Origin: Bacteroidota bacterium
GTDB taxonomy: Bacteria; Bacteroidota; Bacteroidia; B-17B0; Aurantibacillaceae
Direction of reading: 5' to 3'
Length of the DNA: 10,724 bases
Assembly (NCBI GenBank): GCA_005800865.1
Contig: SYEI01000386.1
Span: 1-10,724, forward strand
The translations under genes were made by a program, and so were the position numbers. Positions 6,863 to 10,724 of the stretch are shown here, in pieces; the stretch's first letter is position 1; each line of letters begins with the position of its first letter. The notes beneath the pieces are model-generated. The model was not told the DNA's origin. It searched no databases and worked only from the letters and a program-made list of their open reading frames with translations.

Positions 6863-7735
6863 TTAAAACACATGCTTCTCTGCATGATAAGAAGAACGTA
6901 CTAACGCTCCGCTCTCTACATATCTGAATCCTTTTGATAAAGCAATCTCGCCCCATTTTTTAAATTCATCAGGATGAACATATCTAGCCACAGGTAAATG
7001 TTTTGGTGTTGGCTGCAAATATTGTCCAATGGTCATCACATCACAATGTACAGCTGCTAAGTCATCAATGGTTTCTAAAACTTCTTCCTCTGTTTCGCCC
7101 AAGCCAACCATTAAACCACATTTAGTTCTTACACCTGCTTCGTGCAGACGCTTTAATACTTCCATGCTTCGGTCATATTTAGCTTGAATACGCACTTGTG
7201 CGGTTAATCGGCGAACGGTTTCAATATTATGAGAAACAATATCTGGCTTCACATCAATAATACGTTGTAAGTTTTCCCATTTGCCAGCAAAGTCTGGAAT
7301 TAAACATTCAAACTTAGTTTCAGGACTAATTTCACGAATAGCTTTAATGGTTTCTGCCCAAATAATAGAACCACCATCTTTTAAATCATCCCTATCAACG
7401 GATGTAATCACACAGTGTTTTACTCCCATTAATTTTACAGAATTAGCAACGCGCTTTGGTTCATCCCAATCTGCTGGTTTTGGTTTACCAGTAGCCACCG
7501 CACAAAATCCGCAAGAGCGTGTGCAGATATTCCCTAAAATCATAAAAGTTGCAGTACCTGCGCCCCAGCACTCACCCATATTAGGGCAATTGCCACTTTC
7601 GCAAATAGTATGTAGTTTATGATCTGCTACTATTTTTCTTACTTTTAAATATTCTTCGCCAATAGGTAATTTTACTCTCAACCAATCTGGTTTACGAGGC
7701 TTTTCAAGAATTATATCTTTGTTGGAATTTTCCAT
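6863..7735 (-). CDS. lipA: lipoyl synthase LipA (radical SAM)
   Basis: Inserts two sulfur atoms into the octanoyl group on lipoyl domains of pyruvate and 2-oxoglutarate dehydrogenases and the glycine cleavage H protein. Both 4Fe-4S clusters are visible: auxiliary C45-x4-C50-x5-C56 ([12 protein letters not shown]) and radical SAM C71-x3-C75-x2-C78 (C-T-R-S-C-G-F-C). The C-terminal R280-S-S-Y motif, which in LipA supplies a serine ligand to the auxiliary cluster, is intact. The protein is 290 residues, normal length. I start at 7735 (M-E-N-S-N-K-D), two bases after the stop of the upstream barrel gene; an ATG at 7747 would add four residues and overlap that gene by 10 bases. Either way the pair is tightly coupled. 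No lipB or H-protein gene is in the window. Confidence 0.97.
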   Translation of the reverse strand: MENSNKDIILEKPRKPDWLRVKLPIGEEYLKVRKIVADHKLHTICESGNCPNMGECWGAGTATFMILGNICTRSCGFCAVATGKPKPADWDEPKRVANSVKLMGVKHCVITSVDRDDLKDGGSIIWAETIKAIREISPETKFECLIPDFAGKWENLQRIIDVKPDIVSHNIETVRRLTAQVRIQAKYDRSMEVLKRLHEAGVRTKCGLMVGLGETEEEVLETIDDLAAVHCDVMTIGQYLQPTPKHLPVARYVHPDEFKKWGEIALSKGFRYVESGALVRSSYHAEKHVF

Positions 7736-7737
7736 TT

Positions 7738-8493
7738 TTAGAACCATTTTTTGCCAAACACAAATGCAACATATAATGTTACAATAAAATTTTCTGCTGG
7801 ATTTTTTGCCATAATTGGCAAAGCCTTAGGGTAATAATCAAATATCACTCCTGTCTCAATTGCTTTTACTTTATTAGAAAAAGGAGCGTACTCAAAACTT
7901 AAATTAAATTTAGCATAAGCTCCAGGATATATTTTAATTTCTCCCAATCCATCTACTAAAGGTCCTCTTCCAGAAATACTATCAATCGTATAAACATCAG
8001 GGTCATATTTTACATATTCCTGATATTTAGTTCCAGTACTATTCTCTCTAAATACCAAAATATAATTTGGTTTAGAAAAGGTTAAATTTCCACCCAAATA
8101 ATATGAGGTTCTAATTTCCACTGATTTTCTATCAGATCGTTTAAAAATAGTTGTTTGATAACCTACCCCTACTCTAAATAATAATATGTTATTTAATTTT
8201 CCGTAAATAAATTTTTTAGAGTTATCTGAGTTATTTGAAATTTTAATTTCTTTTGGATGCTTCATATTAAGAGCCTGGATTTCGAACAACCGTTTTCTGG
8301 TTCCTGTAACATGCTTGGCTCTCATAAAATTTAAACCAAAACCTCTACTATGAGCAAATATACCAAACGACATTTCATTACGGTATAATACATTAGGGTC
8401 TTGTCCATTGGCAATAGCTTGACTAGTACTTTGGGAAAAGCATAAACTACTTATAAAAAGTAATATAAAACTATAGTAAAAACGTTTTGCCAT
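7738..8493 (-). CDS. outer-membrane beta-barrel-like protein, unknown function
   Basis: A 251-residue exported protein: signal peptide with K-R at 3-4, hydrophobic 8-19, likely cleavage before Q21 (S-L-C-F-S/Q), then amphipathic beta-rich sequence with alternating aromatic and polar residues ([37 protein letters not shown]), an Ala-Lys-Phe/Phe-Glu-Tyr strand pair and a final F-V-F-G-K-K-W-F, the terminal aromatic strand used by the BAM machinery. No plug, TonB box or OmpA domain. Cys18 is inside the signal peptide and not in a good lipobox. I know no function. It lies immediately upstream of lipA and probably shares its transcript, although a link to lipoate metabolism is not obvious. Confidence 0.75.
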   Translation of the reverse strand: MAKRFYYSFILLFISSLCFSQSTSQAIANGQDPNVLYRNEMSFGIFAHSRGFGLNFMRAKHVTGTRKRLFEIQALNMKHPKEIKISNNSDNSKKFIYGKLNNILLFRVGVGYQTTIFKRSDRKSVEIRTSYYLGGNLTFSKPNYILVFRENSTGTKYQEYVKYDPDVYTIDSISGRGPLVDGLGEIKIYPGAYAKFNLSFEYAPFSNKVKAIETGVIFDYYPKALPIMAKNPAENFIVTLYVAFVFGKKWF

Positions 8494-8500
8494 TGGGTAA

Positions 8501-8508
8501 CAAAAATA
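8501..8508 (-). promoter_or_regulatory. possible -7 box (TATTTTTG) for the barrel-lipA transcript
   Basis: On the minus strand TATTTTTG matches TAnnTTTG and ends only seven bases before the ATG at 8493. If used, the transcript would start a few bases from the start codon and be nearly leaderless. No TTG -33 box stands at the expected spacing, so this may be a chance match. Confidence 0.25.
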
Positions 8509-8605
8509 GTTATAATTTTCGTTTAAATTAATGAATAAATAGGGCTTATTTACTGTAAATAATGCTAATTCTTTGCTGTAAATTATATGGTTTTGCCAAA
8601 AAAGT

Positions 8606-8613
8606 TATCTTTG
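8606..8613 (+). promoter_or_regulatory. -7 box (TATCTTTG) for the OsmC-family gene
   Basis: TATCTTTG is an exact TAnnTTTG match 17 bases before the ATG at 8631, placing the transcript start about 10-13 bases before it. A -33 TTG is not evident. The box lies inside the reading-frame extension from an upstream ATG at 8562, which supports 8631 as the real start. Confidence 0.45.
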
Positions 8614-8630
8614 AGTTTAAATTTAACATT

Positions 8631-9038
8631 ATGATTACCAGTAAAGTAACTTATTTAGGAGAATTAAGAACAGAAGCTACTCATCTTCAATCCAATACTA
8701 CCATTTACACCGATGCCCCAAAAGATAACCACGGAAAGGGCGAAATGTTTTCGCCAACAGATTTAGTGGCAACAGCTTTAGCAAGCTGTATGATTTCTAT
8801 TATGGGAATTGTAGCGATGAAGGAAGGAATTACAAAAGTAGATGGCACAACCGCAGAAATAACAAAAATAATGTATGCCGAACCTAGACGCATTGGTGAA
8901 ATTCATATCAAGGTTACTTTTCCAAAAGGAAATTATACAGATAAAGAAAAGAAAATATACGAGCATGCTGCTTTTACTTGTCCCGTTGCCAAAAGTTTGC
9001 ATCCTGATTTAAAACAAGTGATTGAGTTTATTTGGTAA
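8631..9038 (+). CDS. OsmC/Ohr-family peroxiredoxin-like protein
   Basis: A 135-residue cytoplasmic protein of the OsmC family (PF02566), thiol peroxidases that reduce organic hydroperoxides with two cysteines. Both are present in the expected settings: C53 in S-P-T-D-L-V-A-T-A-L-A-S-C and C117 in A-A-F-T-C-P-V-A-K-S-L-H-P. The N-terminal V-T-Y-L-G-E-L-R-T-E strand and H-L-Q-S fit the YhfA-like/OsmC subgroup better than true Ohr, so hydroperoxide activity is likely but the substrate is not certain. I start at 8631; an in-frame ATG at 8562 would add 23 residues with no family resemblance and would contain the promoter-like box at 8606. It converges on the bacilliredoxin gene. Confidence 0.9.
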   Translation: MITSKVTYLGELRTEATHLQSNTTIYTDAPKDNHGKGEMFSPTDLVATALASCMISIMGIVAMKEGITKVDGTTAEITKIMYAEPRRIGEIHIKVTFPKGNYTDKEKKIYEHAAFTCPVAKSLHPDLKQVIEFIW

Positions 9039-9090
9039 TGTTTCGTTTATAATGGAATAGTGATAACGAAGATGGTTATGATTTTATAAG

Positions 9091-9122
9091 AAAAAAAAGA
9101 ATAAAGGTATTTAATCAAAACC
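9091..9122 (-). terminator. candidate intrinsic terminator of the bacilliredoxin transcript
   Basis: Reading the minus strand past the stop at 9153, an imperfect hairpin GGTTTTGATTAAATACC (9122-9106; pairs GGT/ACC, then AAA/TTT after one mismatch) is followed by a T-rich run with eight Ts in a row (9098-9091). The same area contains a wider 9-base inverted repeat, TTATGATTT (9076-9084) with AAATCATAA (9123-9131). Weak stem but good T-run. Confidence 0.35.
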
Positions 9123-9152
9123 AAATCATAAATAAACAGCTGTATCTGAGTT

Positions 9153-9503
9153 CTATGAATTCGCAGCTTCTAAAATATCCGCGGCAGAAATATCAGTATG
9201 CGAAGCGTTATAAACACAAACGCCATTTTTAATTAATAATACTTGAGGAGAAGCGTGTTCAACCGAAAACACATTGGCTATTTCATTTGAAATATCACGG
9301 TGATTCAATAAATCTAAATAATAGGAGGGGATTTTTTCATTGTCAGTCCATCTAGATTCCAGGCGATTTAATGCCATTGAACTAATAGAACATCTGGTAC
9401 TATGCTTAAAAATAAGAACAGTCAACCCATTGAGCGACTGTTCTTTAGAAAGATTTATAATATCTTGTAACTGACTAATATCGTTTAACTTATGCCAAAG
9501 CAT
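9153..9503 (-). CDS. bacilliredoxin BrxC/YtxJ-like, thioredoxin fold
   Basis: A 116-residue cytoplasmic protein of the DUF2847/YtxJ family. In Bacillus, YtxJ (BrxC) is a monothiol bacilliredoxin that removes bacillithiol from mixed disulfides on proteins; Bacteroidota also make bacillithiol. The active-site region F-K-H-S-T-R-C38-S-I-S is family-typical (usually C-P-I-S; here Ser replaces Pro), with a second-half cis-Pro loop H-A-S-P86-Q-V-L-L-I of the thioredoxin fold. The only other cysteine is late (in G-V-C-V-Y), so a one-cysteine mechanism is expected. It starts five bases after the stop of a small lipoprotein gene and surely shares its transcript. Confidence 0.88.
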   Translation of the reverse strand: MLWHKLNDISQLQDIINLSKEQSLNGLTVLIFKHSTRCSISSMALNRLESRWTDNEKIPSYYLDLLNHRDISNEIANVFSVEHASPQVLLIKNGVCVYNASHTDISAADILEAANS

Positions 9504-9508
9504 GAAAA

Positions 9509-9640
9509 TTAAACTGATTTTTTAGCAGAGATAGTTGTATTAGCTTTAGAGTAAGCTGGACATTTCTCGTGCGATTTGCATGAAGAGATTGTTACACAAA
9601 AAGCGAAAGAAAGTGCTGATAATAAAGCTAATTTTTTCAT
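9509..9640 (-). CDS. small lipoprotein (43 residues)
   Basis: A short gene that is easy to miss: ATG at 9640-9638, stop TAA at 9511-9509. The product has K2-K3, a hydrophobic stretch (4-18) and a lipobox I-S-S-C21, leaving a 23-residue mature lipopeptide C-K-S-H-E-K-C-P-A-Y followed by a Ser/Thr/Lys-rich tail. Besides the lipidated Cys21 there is one free cysteine, C27, in a C-P-A-Y motif. Support for it being real: intact signal and lipobox, an A-rich upstream region, an exact TAnnTTTG promoter with a -33 box, and a five-base gap to the bacilliredoxin start. I do not recognise a function; the cysteine and the redox partner gene invite a thiol-related idea, but that is speculation. Confidence 0.75.
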   Translation of the reverse strand: MKKLALLSALSFAFCVTISSCKSHEKCPAYSKANTTISAKKSV

Positions 9641-9671
9641 AATTTTAATTTTTTAAAAATAAATAGAGTAA

Positions 9672-9702
9672 CAAATATATAGTAATTTCGCTAACAACAA
9701 AA
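9672..9702 (-). promoter_or_regulatory. Bacteroidota-type promoter of the lipoprotein-bacilliredoxin operon
   Basis: On the minus strand a -33 TTTTG (9702-9698) is followed after 18 bases by an exact -7 TATATTTG (9679-9672). The start of transcription would fall near 9666, about 25 bases before the lipoprotein ATG. This is the best promoter in the window because both boxes are present at normal spacing. Confidence 0.6.
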
Positions 9703-9761
9703 GAAAAGACTGAGAAAAATCATTTTTTATTACACACAATCCATTAACAAGTCGCTAACAA
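9688..9761. repeat. 10-bp direct repeat in the divergent lipoprotein/ung intergenic region
   Basis: TCGCTAACAA occurs at 9688-9697 and again at 9752-9761. The first copy lies in the spacer of the lipoprotein promoter and the second ends four bases before the ung ATG. The 64-base period is close to six helical turns. It could be a shared operator or chance. Confidence 0.35.
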
Positions 9762-9765
9762 TCTA

Positions 9766-10455
9766 ATGACTACAAATTTATTACATAATTCATGGGCAAA
9801 AATGCTTGAAATGGAATTTGATAAGTCATACATGAACACCTTAGATGCGTTTTTGGAAAAAGAACGAGCGGCGAACACTATTTACCCAAAAGAAACCGAG
9901 GTATTTAATGCATTTAACCTTACACCTTTTGAAAACACAAAGGTTATTATATTAGGTCAAGATCCCTATCACGGGCCTAATCAGGCTCATGGTTTAAGCT
10001 TTTCTGTAAATTATGGAGTAAAAACACCGCCATCTTTAGCAAATATGTATAAGGAACTAAAAACTGATATTAGTTTTAGTGTTCCAAACCATGGTAATTT
10101 AACAACTTGGGCAACACAAGGCGTATTACTATTGAATGCCACTTTAACAGTTAGGGCTGGAGAACCAGGAAGTCACCAAAAAAAAGGATGGGAAAATTTT
10201 ACAGACGCAGTTATTAAACTCATTTCAGATAAAAAAGAGCATTGCGTTTTTCTGCTTTGGGGAAATTTTGCCAAAAGCAAAGCGCACTTAATCGATTTAG
10301 AAAAACATTTAGTTTTAACTGCTGCACATCCGTCTCCCCTAGCTGGCGGAGCGTTTTTTGGATCTAAACATTTCTCTAAAACCAATGAGTATTTAATTAC
10401 AAATGGTATAGAACCAATTAAATGGGCATTACCAGGCAATACATTATTTGATTGA
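9766..10455 (+). CDS. ung: uracil-DNA glycosylase, family 1
   Basis: Cuts uracil from DNA as the first step of base-excision repair. At 229 residues it is full length and has the family-1 motifs: water-activating loop G64-Q-D-P-Y-H-G70 with catalytic D66, F-S-V of the uracil-stacking segment shortly after, the N-A-T-L-T-V-R-A-G-E-P-G-S-H strand (family consensus L-L-N-x-x-L-T-V), L-L-W-G near 163-166, and the leucine-intercalation loop H188-P-S-P-L-A-G. The start at 9766 (M-T-T-N-L-L-H-N-S-W) is the usual family N-terminus. It is divergent from the lipoprotein-bacilliredoxin pair; no TAnnTTTG box is visible directly upstream, so its promoter remains unassigned. Confidence 0.97.
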   Translation: MTTNLLHNSWAKMLEMEFDKSYMNTLDAFLEKERAANTIYPKETEVFNAFNLTPFENTKVIILGQDPYHGPNQAHGLSFSVNYGVKTPPSLANMYKELKTDISFSVPNHGNLTTWATQGVLLLNATLTVRAGEPGSHQKKGWENFTDAVIKLISDKKEHCVFLLWGNFAKSKAHLIDLEKHLVLTAAHPSPLAGGAFFGSKHFSKTNEYLITNGIEPIKWALPGNTLFD

Positions 10456-10476
10456 TAATGTGTTTAAATTTCATCG

Positions 10477-10493
10477 AATGTTTTAACATTTTT
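10477..10493 (+). terminator. weak hairpin plus T-run after ung
   Basis: AATGTT (10477-10482) and AACATT (10485-10490) can pair around a two-base centre, with five Ts at 10489-10493. The stem is almost all A-T and the loop very tight, so this is only a possible terminator. Confidence 0.2.
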
Positions 10494-10499
10494 GCAGAT

Positions 10500-10507
10500 T
10501 AAGTTTG
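10500..10507 (+). promoter_or_regulatory. possible -7 box upstream of the right-edge gene
   Basis: TAAGTTTG fits TAnnTTTG and would give a leader of about 50-55 bases to the ATG at 10566. A near match, AATCTTTG at 10541-10548, would give a short leader. No -33 box is convincing for either. Confidence 0.25.
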
Positions 10508-10565
10508 TATTAGTAAAACATTATTTATAGGTTTAAGAAAAATCTTTGTCCAATATAACGACGCC

Positions 10566-10724
10566 ATGATTAGTATTCAAAAACAAATTCTTTTACTATC
10601 CGAATTTCACTTTAAAGAATTTTCTGATTATTTATTAAATACAAATGCTGATTTACCTTACAAATTAGTAACAACCATTCGTCATGCAAAAACACCTCAT
10701 GAATCGGATGAGTTATGTAAACAA
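10566..10724 (+). CDS. unrecognised protein, N-terminal 53 residues (cut by right edge)
   Basis: ATG at 10566 opens a frame with no stop to the window end. The visible part starts M-I-S-I-Q-K-Q-I and has S-E-F-H-F-K-E-F, then L-P-Y-K-L-V, T-T-I-R-H and an acidic/basic stretch ending S-D-E-L-C-K-Q. No signal peptide or membrane segment; it looks helical and cytoplasmic. I do not recognise it. Codon use is like its neighbours, and the 110-base gap from ung contains candidate terminator and promoter elements, so it is likely a separate transcript. Confidence 0.6.
   Translation, partial: MISIQKQILLLSEFHFKEFSDYLLNTNADLPYKLVTTIRHAKTPHESDELCKQ

Noticed and set aside
7281..7622. 113-residue open frame on the plus strand inside lipA
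   Set aside because: It lies fully antisense to the catalytic core of lipA, has no promoter, and its sequence is the shadow of conserved LipA codons.
8562..8630. Upstream ATG for the OsmC-family gene
   Set aside because: It adds 23 residues without family resemblance, and the stretch holds a perfect -7 box.
10173..10439. 88-residue open frame on the minus strand inside ung
   Set aside because: Antisense shadow of the conserved Ung C-terminal region, with no domain-like composition.
1..10724. CRISPR array, insertion sequence, tRNA or prophage remnant
   Set aside because: No regularly spaced repeats, transposase motifs, terminal inverted repeats with target duplications, or cloverleaf-like sequences were seen; composition is even across the window.

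Overview
The window is AT-rich DNA from a member of the Bacteroidota, most likely of the Flavobacteriales type. Reasons: promoters of the TAnnTTTG type, start sites lacking clear Shine-Dalgarno sequences, signal peptides ending in F-S-Q or F-A-Q, a giant TPR/PD40 secreted protein, a bacilliredoxin of the YtxJ/BrxC type, and an outer-membrane-barrel-like protein. I cannot place it to genus. No rRNA, tRNA, CRISPR array, IS element or phage gene is visible, and there is no gene-free stretch longer than 300 bases.

Layout. Bases 3-662 hold the C-terminal half of an FAD-dependent amino-acid-oxidase-fold enzyme cut by the left edge. Bases 756-3728 encode a 990-residue exported protein made of two copies of a [beta-sandwich / TPR / three PD40 blades] module. 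Bases 3786-6166 hold a three-gene plus-strand set: a retropepsin-like protease (PF05618), RimK (ATP-grasp glutamate ligase), and an AstE/AspA-type M14 zinc carboxypeptidase/deacylase that starts inside the rimK stop codon. Converging on it with one base between stop codons is a minus-strand run read from 8493 down to 6168: an outer-membrane barrel-like protein, lipoyl synthase LipA, and a four-helix membrane protein of unknown function.

Bases 8631-9038 encode an OsmC/Ohr-family peroxidase-like protein, convergent with a minus-strand pair: a 43-residue lipoprotein (9509-9640) and a bacilliredoxin (9153-9503) under a good Bacteroidota promoter. Uracil-DNA glycosylase Ung (9766-10455) is divergent from that pair. 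The right edge cuts an unrecognised gene after 53 codons.

How the genes work together. The clearest functional unit is the RimK set: a ligase that adds glutamates to a protein C-terminus, plus two predicted peptidases that could cut or trim the target or the tail. The OsmC protein and the bacilliredoxin pair both concern thiol/peroxide chemistry, and Ung is DNA repair, so 8.6-10.5 kb has a stress-defence flavour, though the genes are not one operon. The most unusual single protein is the duplicated PD40 protein, whose N-terminal strand looks like the missing last strand of its own C-terminal blade.
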